A stretch of DNA of 64,000 nucleotides from Ascarosepion bandense (lineage: Eukaryota > Mollusca > Cephalopoda > Sepiida > Sepiidae), in NCBI GenBank assembly GCA_037127315.1, contig JBBBDQ010001918.1:4850001-4914000 (forward strand). Reading direction: 5' to 3'. A model generated the notes under the pieces. That model saw only the letters and a program-made list of their open reading frames with translations, did not search any database and had not been told where the DNA came from. How positions within the stretch are numbered: the first letter of the stretch is position 1; each line of letters starts with the position of its first letter. The position numbers and the translations under genes are program-made. This document shows, one piece after another, positions 20,531 to 30,725 of this stretch.

Positions 20531-21275
20531 TAAAAGCATGTGGTTGATCTGAGAAAATTATTCATTTAAAAAGCATGTGGATGACCTGAGAAAAATATTC
20601 ATTTAAAAAGCATGTGAATGATCTGAGAAAAATATTCATTTAAAAAGCATGTGAATGATCTGAGAAAACTGTTCATTTTAAAAGCATGTCGATGATCTGA
20701 GAAAACTGTTTTCTTAAAAACATGACGGTGATCTGAGAAAACTGTTCACTTAAAAAGCATGTGGATGAACTGAGAAAACTGTTCACTTAAAAAGCATGTT
20801 AATGATTTGAGGAAAATGTTCCTTTAAAAAGCATGCCGATGATCTGAGAAAACTGTTCACTTAAAAAGCAAGTGGATTATCAGAGGAAACTGTTCACTTA
20901 AAAAGCATGTGGATGATCTGAAAAAAACTGTTCACTTAAAAAGCATGACAATTATCTGAGAAAACTATTCGCTTAAAAAGCATGTGGATGATTTGAGAAA
21001 ACTGTTCACTTAAAAAGTATTGTGATGATCTGAGATAACCGTTCACTTAAAAGATATTGTGATGATCTGAGAAAACTATTCATTTAAAAAGCATGTGGAT
21101 GATCTGAGAAAACTGTTCACATAAAAAGCATGTCAATGATCTGAGAAAACTATTCATTTAAAAAGCATGTGGATGATCTGAGAAAACTGTTCACTTAAAT
21201 AGCATGTCAATGATCTGAGAAAACTATTCATTTAAAAAGCATGTGGATGATCTGAGAAAACTGTTCACTTAAATA
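20531..21275. repeat. 37-bp minisatellite, ~20 units
   Basis: Unit of the form AAAAAGCATGTGGATGATCT then GAGAAAACTGTTCACTT. GATCTGAG recurs at 20546, 20583 and 20620, giving 37 bp. Units are diverged in the middle and more uniform toward 21050-21275, where pairs of units (GTGGATGAT then GTCAATGAT) alternate. Confidence 0.93.
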
Positions 21276-21745
21276 TTTGTGTACGCGTTCATGAGTGCGC
21301 GTTTGTTTTTCTTGGATTTGAATCAGTGTATCTCTATTCTTTTATGTTCCAGCCTTGGCTTAATTATAAGCGAAATAAATAATTTAATAACGAGCACAAA
21401 GGAATCTTAATTTTATTTTAAAATGAAAAGGTGAACCCTGCAACGCAAGTAAATAAATAAATAAAAAAAAATTATCGGAGAGAAAGAAAAAAAGAAAACA
21501 AACCTTCAAGGACACATAATATCGAAAAAAAAATAATACGAAAGAAACAAAAACACAAGGTTTAGACAAAGAAGATTGAAATATATAATTAATTAGGAAT
21601 ACTTAGAAAGTATAAAACATATCGTTGAATACCGGGATCGGAAAAAAACATTTTTTTTTATTCACTCTGTTTTTCCTTTCTATTATTTGTACAGAGCCAC
21701 CAAAAATACATTTAAATACATTTCAGGGAAGGAAACACAGTCATA
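21276..21745. other. No recognisable feature
   Basis: AT-rich, with short poly(A) tracts. The frame 21384-21569 (minus) is phenylalanine-rich and looks like chance. Confidence 0.45.
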
Positions 21746-21985
21746 GTTGAATTCCTTGCATTCACTTATGCACAAATACCATTGTGAAACGTATTAATCT
21801 GTCTCTTCCCTCCAATTATGGGTTAAATAACAGGATAGATTGGGTTATATAGCCTTGGCTGGCCACCAGTCTACCGCAGAAAGCAATGGCAACATACTGA
21901 GGAATAACCTTCTGCCCATTCAGTCATGTCTCTTGCGAGACATAATCGCCCAAGCGTGTATCATGTATTGCACATAACTGACTTT
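21746..21985 (+). mobile_element. SINE-A, head missing
   Basis: Begins at GTTGAATTCCTTGCATTCAC, just after the B box position, and runs to CATGTCTCTTGCGAGACATA and GCACATAACTGACTTTGA. The 5' truncation is typical of incomplete reverse transcription. Confidence 0.88.
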
Positions 21986-22089
21986 GATTGCACTATTTAC
22001 TGTAATATTTCAAAAGACGGCATTAAATTAGCGTTCACTAGAAAAGAAATTTAGCATGCGCACCTGCAGCAGTCCCATTGTAAATTTTT

Positions 22090-22405
22090 TCCAACGTTGA
22101 CCAGACAGTCATTTAAGTGTCATACGTGATGCCCTCTTGGGCGATCATGTCTCGAAAGAGACGTGAATGACTGGTCAGAATATTATCCCGCAGTAAGTTG
22201 CCATTGCTTCCTGCGGTAGACTGGTTGCCAGCCAAGGCTATAGAACCCAATCTGTTCTATTATTTAACCCATAACTGGAGGGAAGAGGCGGGTTAATACA
22301 TTTCCCAAGGGTATTTGCGCGTAAGTGAATACAAGGAATTCAACTGGAATTCGAACTCGGCTCCCAGATTTCTTGTTACAAGCCGATATCCATTGCATCA
22401 CAACA
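22090..22405 (-). mobile_element. SINE-A, full length
   Basis: Minus strand, with a head containing a GTTGTGATGCAATGGATATC region, the body and hairpin GTCTCTTTCGAGACATGATC. The stem has one mismatch (CGTCTC against GAGACA). Confidence 0.88.
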
Positions 22406-22884
22406 CAGCAAGAAAGAAAAAGAGAATGGTAAGAGAACATAAGAAATACAAAAAAAAAAAAAGAAATTATTCAGTGGACAGAGACGCACAAGATGGAAAA
22501 AACACCAAAAGAAAGAAATAAAAGCAAACTTTTAAACAAACATCTTTCGCCCTTAAACCCGGAAGAAGTCGTTTGGGAACCGATATATTTGGCTACGGTT
22601 TTAATCCATATATCGTGGTTATGTGCCAGACTCATGTTCTCTGTGATTGTTTTTTTTAATGTGCTCATTATGTGGTTTGTCTTGTGCGCTTTAACCTGAC
22701 GGAGTCAATCACTCTCAATATTAGGCCACAGCGGATGTTCTGCAACAAAAATATCTGAGGTGAAACCTTTCTTTTGCTCACCTGGGTAAATTGTTCTAAT
22801 TCCACGTACAATGCCTCTTCCAGATGTCTCAATATGAGTTACCGCCCTTTAACTTGACTCTCGAAGTTTTTGTTCACGTCTGCT
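22406..22884. other. No recognisable feature
   Basis: Unclassified. The open frames at 22471-22699 overlap on both strands and show no motif. Confidence 0.4.
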
Positions 22885-22975
22885 GTATCGAAGTATTGAA
22901 CTCACAACTCTTTGAGTCAAGTCACGAGATTCAACCAAAGTTATTATCCAATGAGCCATATGTCTTTGAGGACGA
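22885..22975 (-). mobile_element. tRNA-like SINE head (third family), possible
   Basis: On the minus strand: ATGGCTCATTGGATAATAAC (A-box-like) and, ~45 nt further, GTTGTGAGTTCAATACTTCG (B-box-like), with about the spacing of a tRNA. It lies inside the 91-codon plus-strand frame 22824-23099. The 3' part of that frame is itself a copy of the dispersed repeat next to the 55-bp minisatellite, so I do not consider the frame a gene. Confidence 0.45.
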
Positions 22976-24290
22976 TGAACAATATGAAGAGTTTAGTTCA
23001 AAATCCTTAAGTAGGCTGGAACATATAACGGCTGAAATATTGTCAATATGGCAAAAGTATGAAGACAACAAACCGAAAAATGTAAAATTAGGTAAATAAT
23101 TACAATATATTATCTTAGCAATATAGACAAATCCTGAAGAAATCCGGATCAGAAAACGGCTGTAACGTCGTGAATATGGCAACGATAATGAAAACAACAG
23201 TCCGATCAATGTAAATACTATAAATAAATAAAATTCTCTATCACAAAAAATTAGACAGATTCAATGTGAATAGTATAAATAAATAAAATTCTCTATCACA
23301 AAAATTTAGACAGATTCAATGTAAATAGTATAAATAAATAAAAATTCTCTATCACAAAAATTTAGACAGATTCAATGTAAATAGTATAAATAAATAAAAT
23401 TCTCTATCACAACAAATTTAGACAGATTCAATGTGAATAGTATAAACAAATAAAATTCTCTATCACAAAAATTTAGACAGATTCAATGTGAATAGTATAA
23501 ATAAATAAAATTCTCTATCACAAAAATTTAGACAGATTCAATGTAAATAGTATAAATAAATAAAATTCTCTATCACAAAAATTAAGACAGATTCAATGTA
23601 AATAGTATAAATAAAATTCTGTATCACAAAAATTTAGACAGATACAATGTGAATAGTATAAATAAATAAAATTCTCTATCACAAGAATTTAGACAGATTC
23701 AATGTAAATAGTATAAATAAAATTCTCTATCACAAAAATTTAGACAGATTCAATGTGAATAGTATAAATAAATAAAATTCTATCACAAAAATTTAGACAG
23801 ATTCAATGTAAATAGTATAAATAAATAAAATTCTCTATCACAAAAATTTTGATAGATTCAATATAAATAGTATAAATAAATAAAGTTCTCTATCACAAAA
23901 ATTTAGACAGATTCAATGTAAATAGTATAAATAAAATTCTCTATCACAAAAATTTAGACAGATTCAATGTAAATAGTATAAATAAAATTCTCTATCACAA
24001 AAATTTAGACAGATTCAATGTAAATAGTATAAATAAAATTCTCTATCACAAAAATTTAGACAGATTCTGAAAAAAGCAGGAACGTAAAACGGCCGCAAAC
24101 GTCGTAAATATGGCATCAAAGAGGAGAACAAGAGTCCAATCAATGTAAATAATATAAATAAATAGAATACCTCATCTCAGAAAGATAGACAGATCCAAAA
24201 GAAGGTCGAAACGTACAACGGCCGAAACGTCTGGAATACGGCAACGAAGATGATAACAGTCCGAACAATGTGAATAGTGTAAATGATTAC
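22976..24290. repeat. 55-bp minisatellite with flanking diverged units
   Basis: 23208-24070 is ~16 tandem units of 55 bp (some 51 bp, missing one TAAA): AATGTAAATAGTATAAATAA then ATAAAATTCTCTATCACAAA then AATTTAGACAGATTC. The flanks at 23000-23210 and 24065-24290 hold longer units with ACGGCCGAAACGTC-like and ATATGGCAACGAAGATGA-like strings. The same long unit occurs inverted at 50.1-50.4 kb. Confidence 0.88.
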
Positions 24291-24960
24291 AGCACCACAT
24301 GTCAGAAATATAGAAGAATTAAGTCAGTATGATTTTCATTAAAATTTCAAAAATAATGTTCAGGAATAACACCTATATTGTTAACATGAATTCATAATGC
24401 AAATATCTTGCTCATTATATTACAATAGAAATTCTTTTAGAAATAATTTGACAAAACAAATATATTTCGAATGATTTTATTACAAAAATGTATTAAAACC
24501 TCATTTTCAATTGATATATTCATTAATCAGGTTATTCAGCGGTTATTTCAACTTGGGTCTAGCGACACACTTGTATGTCACAGATAATAGTTAGCTTTTA
24601 AGTTAAAACAACGATAATGGCGAAATACTTATTTCCAAAAAGCTATAATTTGAAGAGAGAGAGACAGACAAACAGACAGACAGAGAAAAAATGAGAGGGG
24701 GGGAGAGAGTCTGCTTTCAGCGTAACTATTTTTTTTTTGTTCAGTATATTTATGAGAAAAAAATAAAACAAAAATGACATCCCCATTATTAACTTAGCTA
24801 CTTAAATAATTTTGGAAGCGAAAGTGGCTATTATAACTAAGGATGTTGACAATCATTGGGAACAGTTTCTTCTTAAAAATTAAAGTAATCTACTCATGAC
24901 AGTTACATCTTCTATGATAGCTCAACTTTACGAATTTAAAAGGCAGTGCTAGATTGGAGG
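24291..24960. other. No recognisable feature
   Basis: AT-rich, with a short GA-rich tract at 24650-24710. Confidence 0.5.
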
Positions 24961-24984
24961 GAGAAGTAAGGTATTAATAGCCCC

Positions 24985-25122
24985 AAGGGTCGTTATATTC
25001 ACTTATGTGCAAATACCATTAAGATAGGTATTAATCCGTCTTTTCTCTTTCCAGTTGTGTGTTAAATAGCTGAACAGATTGGGTTCTATAGCCTTGGTTG
25101 GCAACCAGTCTAACACAGAAAG
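24985..25122 (+). mobile_element. SINE-A, 5' part of a copy split by an LTR
   Basis: From GGTATTAATAGCCCCAAGGG through GCCTTGGTTGGCAACCAGTC to CACAGAAAG, with no recognisable head. The rest of the same SINE resumes at 25989-26062. Confidence 0.8.
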
Positions 25123-25401
25123 TGTTGGGACGCCCGCGCCTATTCGGCTATAATGGACTATTCCATTACTATGTAAAGGACGTAGGAGAGTGTGCCGAGC
25201 AGCCGATCAACAAGTCAGTTGTAGACTTCCGGTGACGACCCGGAAGTATCCATTGCTCATACTACGTCTTACGACGGTTGAGACGATTAACCTTTATTCT
25301 TGTATTGGATACTAATAACCTTTGTAAATACTATTTTCACGGAATACAACAATTAACCTATTCCTGTTGTTGAGTTATTTATTCTTACTCACGACACAAC
25401 A
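25123..25401 (+). mobile_element. LTR of a retrotransposon inserted in a SINE
   Basis: Begins TGTTGGGACGCCCGCGCC and ends CACGACACAACA (TG...CA ends, 279 bp). Immediately after it comes GTGGCGACGAAAATTG: TGGCGACGAA is a typical retrotransposon primer-binding-site string, complementary to a tRNA 3' end. Short direct repeats GAAAG (25118-25122) and GAAAT (25989-25993) flank the whole LTR-plus-minisatellite insert. No internal coding region is present. The superfamily (Ty3/Gypsy or BEL) is not decided. Confidence 0.75.
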
Positions 25402-25988
25402 GTGGCGACGAAAATTGCCGACACAACAGTGGCGACGAAAATTGCCGAACACAATAGTGGCGACGAAGATTGCCGAATACAACAGTGGCGACGAATATTG
25501 CCGAACACAACAGTAGCGATGAAAATTGCCGAACACAACAGTGGCGACGAAAATTGCCGAACACAATAGTGGCGACGAAGATTGCCGAATACAACAGTGG
25601 CGACGAATATTGCCGAACACAACAGTAGCGATGAAAATTGCCGAACACAACAGTGGCGACGAAAATTGCCGAACACAACAGTGGTGACGAAGATTGCCGA
25701 ACACAACAGTGGCGACGAAGATTGCCGAACACAACAGTGGCGACGAAGATTGTCAAACACAACAGTGGCGACGAAGATTTCCGAAAACAACAGTGGCGAC
25801 GAAGATTGCCGAACACAACAGTGGCGACGAAGATTGCCGAACACAATAGTGGCGACGAAGATTGCCGAACACAACAGTGGCGACGAAGATTTCCGAACAC
25901 AACAGTGGCGACGAAGATTGCCGAACACAACAGTGGCGACGAAGATTGCCGAACACAACAGTGGCGACGAAGATTGCCGAACACAACA
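25402..25988 (+). repeat. 28-bp minisatellite built from the LTR end and primer-binding site
   Basis: Exactly 21 units by eye: the first is 27 bp and the other twenty 28 bp. Each is GTGGCGACGAAGATTGCCGA plus ACACAACA, so every unit ends with the same bases as the LTR. The last unit also ends ACACAACA, directly at the target duplication. Units 2-5 and 6-9 are the same four-unit block (112 bp) repeated. Because 28 is not a multiple of three and the unit has few stop codons, all the overlapping frames on both strands (25375-26006) are by-products. Confidence 0.93.
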
Positions 25989-26062
25989 GAAATAATGGTA
26001 ATCTAATGGAGAAAATATTCTACCCAGTCACTCATGTCTCTTTCGAGACTAAGCGTGTACTT
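25989..26062 (+). mobile_element. SINE-A, 3' part of the split copy
   Basis: GAAATAATGGTAATCTAATG continues from the 5' part. It is followed by CTACCCAGTCACTCATGTCT and a diverged hairpin CTCTTTCGAGACTAAGCGTG. Confidence 0.75.
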
Positions 26063-26125
26063 AACTAAGTTGGTAGTAAAATCTCATAATGTGAAATAGC
26101 TAGATGCTCATGTAACTCATTGCTC

Positions 26126-26495
26126 TACACCACCGGCCATAATTATTAGGTTACCCCAGTTTTTTTTTTTAAAGAAATTAAGTATTTAATACTATTATTA
26201 AGTGTATAATTCTAAATGAAAATATAATGGTTCTTTTGTTATTATTACTTTGTAAAATTTTTCAAAGCAAGAAAGCAAAGATGAACTCGTCTGAATTGCC
26301 CTAAATTTTCTTCATTCTTCCATTAATAAAACTGCAATATAGATAATTATTAGATATTTACAAATTCATTAGAATGCACATGTTAAAAGAACCATTCTTT
26401 TTTAATTTATAGTTATTCACTTGGCAATAAATATTAAAAAATAGTATGAAGTACATCATATACATGGAATGACCTAATAATTATGGCCGGTAGTA
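26126..26495. mobile_element. MITE (Tc1/mariner-type ends), copy 1
   Basis: About 370 bp bounded by inverted ends: ACCGGCCATAATTATTAGGT on the left and CCTAATAATTATGGCCGGTA on the right, with TA at both edges. The interior is AT-rich with no coding capacity and is related to the second copy throughout. TA targets and short inverted ends suggest mobilisation by a Tc1/mariner-type transposase (inference). Confidence 0.85.
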
Positions 26496-26599
26496 TATAT
26501 ATATATATTTATATGTATTCTAAACATATACTGTTAAATATAAGAGGCAATAAATGTCCATGATGTTTAATCATGAGCCGTTTTAAACATCGAATTTTG

Positions 26600-26621
26600 G
26601 CTTTAATATTATGAAATAGTA

Positions 26622-26660
<39 letters not shown>
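26600..26660. repeat. (TA)n microsatellite
   Basis: TA run between the two MITE copies; another short TA/TATT run lies at 26495-26516. Confidence 0.95.
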
Positions 26661-26663
<3 letters not shown>

Positions 26664-27045
26664 TACCGGCCATAATTATTAGGCCACCCAATTTTTTTAA
26701 AAGAATTTATGTATTTCATTCTATTTTTAGTATTTATTGCCAAATGAAAATAGAATGGTTCTTTTGTTATTATTATTTTGCAAAATTTTACAAGGTAAGG
26801 AAGCAAACATGAACTCGTCCGAATCACCCTAAATTTTCTTCATTCTTTCATTGATGAAACTGCAATATAACTAATTATTAAATATTTATAAATTCATTTG
26901 ATGTATATGTTATTGTGCAGTATTAACAAAAGTACCATTCTATTTTCATTTACAATTATTCACTTGGCAATAAATACTAAAAATATTATGAATACATCAT
27001 ATTTTAAAACACAGGGGTGGCTAAATAATTTTGGCCGGTAGTGTA
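26661..27045. mobile_element. MITE (Tc1/mariner-type ends), copy 2
   Basis: TACTACCGGCCATAATTATT on the left and AAATAATTTTGGCCGGTAGT on the right. ~385 bp, same interior as 26126-26495 (GGTTCTTTTGTTATTATTA; TGAACTCGTC; TTCACTTGGCAATAAATA). Confidence 0.88.
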
Positions 27046-27049
27046 CATC

Positions 27050-27340
27050 ATCGCCGATCGAATTCTGAATGATCACCAATCACAATGAATGAATGTCACC
27101 TCAGGGAGATCTTCAGTGACTATTTGGCCTCAAACTCAAACCATACCTCACGTGGAGATTGTACATACCATCCATCGTTAAAGATATTAGAAAACGGTCG
27201 CTTCCCTGGACTGCTCCAGTAAGTACCCGAATATTCACGCTATCCTTTACCTTAACAAAGGCCAGATCAGACCTTAAAACATATTACTGTTGTTATATAT
27301 GGACAGGAGCTAGTGACAGAGTCCAATAGATTCTCTACCT
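27050..27340 (+). pseudogene. LINE RT C-terminal fragment, frameshifted
   Basis: Across frames, the run around 27225-27325 reads like the LINE block RPCMEYCCHIWAGA (here TYYCCYIWTGASDRVQ). This matches the general shape of the post-catalytic RT region seen at 9.6-9.7 kb. Weak but plausible. Confidence 0.45.
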
Positions 27341-27584
27341 CCTTGTGGGTGACAAATTATTTTATAGTGAACGAAACAAGATCTTCATTTAATCTTTAAA
27401 TATGACTCATTGTTAGAAATAAACGAATTTTCTCGAATTTGCAAACTTAACACACACAAAACTAGCGAAATTTCACACCTCGATGCGAAATGAATATGCC
27501 AGAATCAAATCCGGGAGTGAATTCGCAAACAAGACCACCCTCTTCAGAGAGTTAAGATGAGGAACGTAATTAAGACGTACACTT
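27341..27584. other. No recognisable feature
   Basis: Unclassified AT-rich DNA. Confidence 0.4.
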
Positions 27585-27697
27585 AACTTTCTAATTGAAC
27601 ATTAACTTCTACAATTCATACTATCTTTTTCTATCAATAAATTTCTATTTTAACATGCAAAATGTATACTTTTATTCTTTCACAAATCCACATGAAA
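27585..27697 (+). repeat. LTR-end-like dispersed repeat, copy 1
   Basis: Matches 44665-44776 closely: GAACATTAACTTCTACAATT, AATAAATTTCTATTTTA (with a polyadenylation-type AATAAA), AAAATGTATA, ACAAATCCACA. In the 44.7-kb copy a TATA box lies ~200 bp upstream, suggesting an LTR. Confidence 0.6.
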
Positions 27698-27704
27698 GAG
27701 AGGA

Positions 27705-28065
27705 TGTAAGTTAGTGAGACAGGAGATGTCTGTTGACTTTACATTTAAATTCTTGGAGATTGTAACTGTCGGGAAAGCAAGGATGCGGAAGAGAATTCCA
27801 CAGGTAGGAAGTTCGTAAAAAGAAGCTGATGGAGGAGAATTTGAGTTTACAATTTATTGGTTTCACAGTAAAAGGGTGGGACCTAGTTGCTAATCTTGTG
27901 GCCCGAGGAAATTCGTACATAGGGGTACAGCGCGCTAAGTTCATTGGAGCAGAAGCCATGAAAGTATTTGTAGAAGAGACACAGGGAAGCCACACTGCGT
28001 CGGTGAGAAAGCGACTGTATCCTAGCTGTCAAGTCGAGAAGCTTTTAATTTTAGTTCTAAAATGT
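27705..28065 (-). pseudogene. LINE ORF2 C-terminal tail and flank
   Basis: Minus-strand frame 27995-27711 encodes WLPCVSSTNTFMASAPMNLA, EFPRATRLATRSHPF and YLWNSLPHPCFP with a final NLQEFKCKVNRHLLSH. It is open from start to stop and is one of the cleanest copies of this tail. The plus-strand frame 27829-28179 is its shadow. Confidence 0.8.
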
Positions 28066-28156
28066 TTATATTTAGCTGCGGGTAATTTGCCCAAACCTCT
28101 GAAGAAAACTTTTGGTAGGGTTCAAGTGACGCCCAAAATATGTTTTCATATCAAAT

Positions 28157-28632
28157 CATTTTCCATATATAAATTTTAAATTGAATTTTTAAAGATAAAA
28201 AAGGTTTCAACACATACGATGGAAAGGTCAGAAAGTTAACCTCTGTGTTTAAGAAATAGTTTTATTCAACATTTCATGCTATAAAAAAGTAATACTAATA
28301 ATAAAAAATACCCTTAAAATTGCAAATTTTCCAAAAATTATGTGTCACAGGTGTATATTTTATTTTTGCAAAATTTTTAAATCCGAGAATTAACTTTTGT
28401 TTAGAAATGTGTCGATTGTTTAAAAATGTCCGAAAAATTGAAGATTAAAAAATATATGAAAAAATTTTAGATTCCAGTCATTATAATTTTTGTTTAAAAT
28501 ACACTGGAGTATTTTTGCTTACTGGAAATAGTAAATTTAATCATTTAGCTTTCGATTAAAATTAAAATTAAAATTTTAAGAAAACTTTTTTTATCTTTAA
28601 AAATTCAATTTAAAATTTATATATGGAAAATG
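28157..28632. mobile_element. Foldback/MITE-like element with ~47-bp inverted ends
   Basis: CATTTTCCATATATAAATTT at 28157 is mirrored by AAATTTATATATGGAAAATG ending at 28632. The match continues inward through TTTAAAGATAAAAAA. Total ~476 bp, AT-rich interior, no coding frame. Confidence 0.85.
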
Positions 28633-28810
28633 AGTTGCGATACGTAGTTGAAAGGAATTAAAAGAACATGGAGAATTTTGTTGAAAGTTTATAAAACAGA
28701 TGAAATGGTAAAAACGTCATTTTGCAATGAAGGTGGAAAACATATGACATTTAAATCATGTTATATATCAAAATATCAAACATCATAATGATATTCTTAA
28801 CTCGAAATGA

Positions 28811-29398
28811 CACACATTTTCGTAACAAAATTTATCGTAAATAATCAGACTGGTAGAAATAAATATATAAATATATTTATACTGTTTGATTAAAAACAGA
28901 ATGTCTACTCAAATACGAGTATTGATTAAAAATAATGTTCAAACAAATAAATTAAATATGTCGGTTGTTAAAACCATTTTGTTAGTCTTTGGGATTTTCC
29001 GTAACATTGTATGTTTACATGTGTTTGGACTTACGATACATTTAAGAGGAGAGATGGTTATTTGCGTAGAATCGAAAATTGTGTTATATTAGCTTGATTT
29101 GATTTCGATTAGACTGTGGAATAATTAGTGGTCGAGTGGTCTAAGACGCACAAGATCAAGTGGTGGCTTACCCTATGCTGATAGGGCTCGCAGGTTTGAT
29201 TCCTGCCGAGTGACACACATTTTCGTAACAAAATTTATCGTAAATGATCAGACCGGTAGAAATAAATATATAAATATACTGTTTGATTAAAGACAGAATA
29301 TCCAAATACGAGTATCGATTAAAAATAATGTTTAAACAAATAAATTAAATATGTCGGTTGTTAAAGCCATTTCGTTAATCTTCGGGACTTTCCAACAC
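28811..29398. repeat. ~190-bp direct duplication with a tRNA-like gene between
   Basis: 28811-28998 and 29211-29398 are near-identical (GACACACATTTTCGTAACAA, TTTATCGTAAATAATCAGAC, TATGTCGGTTGTTAAA), offset by 400 bp. The second copy begins exactly at the 3' end of the tRNA-like sequence. Confidence 0.85.
29125..29213 (+). tRNA. tRNA-Leu(CAA)-like gene or pseudogene
   Basis: A-box-like GTCGAGTGGTCTAAGAC includes a 3-bp D stem. The candidate anticodon arm is CACAA-GATCAAG-TGGTG (one mismatch, anticodon CAA). There is a long variable arm with stem CCCTAT/ATAGGG and a perfect T arm GCAGG-TTTGATT-CCTGC. Long variable arms occur in Leu and Ser tRNAs. The acceptor stem pairs only about 5 of 7, so this may be a pseudogene or SINE head. 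No intron was assumed. Confidence 0.6.
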
Positions 29399-29475
29399 AC
29401 ACGCACACATACACACACGTACACACACACATACATACACACACACATACACACACAGATATATACATATATATA
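29396..29475. repeat. (CA)n-rich tract
   Basis: Imperfect ACACAC/ATAC repeats ending in a short TA run. Confidence 0.9.
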
Positions 29476-30725
29476 TTATTTGCGCTTTCTTAATTGTTTA
29501 TTTTCGAGTCCTTCCTTCTATTTTTACATTCCTTGTTGTCCTGTTCCGTCTTTTGTTTTTTTTCTTTTCTCATTATTATTTTTTGTATTTCATTCTCAAT
29601 ATGCTCACTACCGCCATCTTGTCAATATTTTTCAGGTCAACTGTCTTCAAGCCTACTGTCCTCCACATAGGACGTTTTCGTCCCCTTTCCTCTCTCTCTG
29701 TCTCTCTCATTTCAATTATCCTTCATTTTTTTTTTCTCGTTCAAATGGATCTTAATAATACACTACTTTCTTATTTCACCGCTTCCTGTCTTTCTCCCCC
29801 TTTCTATTTCACCATTCATGACGAATTCTGTAATTCTTTATTCGGTAAATCAATTTTCTTTGATGAACTTTTCTCCATTATCGTATCCCACTTTCATATC
29901 CCGTTGTTCTCTCCACTGCATCTTGTCGTTTATCTCCCTCTCGTTTTCCTAAGCAATCTAGTCGACATCCCTTATTTGCCAAAATATAAAACAAACCCTA
30001 GCCGTTCTACAACCCTTAGACTCATCCCACTGCTTCCCATTCTTTGAAAATTAAAGTAAGCCGACGACTTTTCCAAAACAATTACATCCACTTTGTCCAT
30101 AAACAGAGATATTATCTCCTTCACATTCAACACTGTCGGCATTGCGACAAAAACATTCTAATTCAATTGCTTAGAAGGCCTTCATTCAATAAGGCACAAC
30201 TACCTTCCATTGTCAGTGAAGGATCTGCAGCATTATTGGTCCTAATCTACCATTTGAACTTCCATAACTTTCCGACAGATTTATCATATCTTCCTTGGCT
30301 CTTCTTTTTCTTAATTATTTTCCTTAAGAAAGGCAATAAAGCCACGAAGACTCGAGGGAGATATTAACAGTTAGAGAATTCGATCAACTAGAAATAAGTA
30401 ACTTAACCACCTGCATCATATTTCTCTGACTTATCGCAAACTGGCTACCATTTTTAAAGCAGTCTGGGATTTTTTTCAAGTCAAACGATATTGGGTTGCA
30501 AAGAAAAGGCAGAAACTGCATTCCAAGGTTTCTTTACGTCCAAACCTCTAGGGTTTTTTATTAAATGTATAAATAACGCTGTGAAAGGTTTGTAGAAATT
30601 TATAAATGTTTAATATTTCTTTTTTGACTGATATAAACATTGTTTAAATGTATAAATTCAGAAATAAAAGTTAATTCTAAAATATCCTTTCGAATATAAA
30701 GGCATAAATATCCTCATACCTTCTC
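29476..30725. other. Unclassified, pyrimidine-rich
   Basis: Frames at 29553-30047 and 30044-30367 are long but rich in F, L and S, as expected for TC-rich DNA. They overlap other frames and show no domain. Nothing recognisable to 30725. Confidence 0.4.

Noticed and set aside
20531..21275. CRISPR-like regular repeats
   Set aside because: Units are head-to-tail without unique spacers, and the surroundings are eukaryotic. The same reasoning applies to the 28-bp and 55-bp arrays.
22824..23099. 91-codon open frame starting MSQYELPPFN
   Set aside because: Looked like a possible exon, but its 3' half is a diverged copy of the dispersed minisatellite unit and its middle reads as a tRNA-like SINE head on the other strand.
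25375..26006. Long overlapping frames on both strands
   Set aside because: They are translations of the 28-bp tandem repeat; the 28-residue periodicity in every frame follows from 28 not being a multiple of three.
29553..30367. Frames of 164 and 107 codons
   Set aside because: No motif, overlapping frames, pyrimidine-rich composition; not supported as genes.
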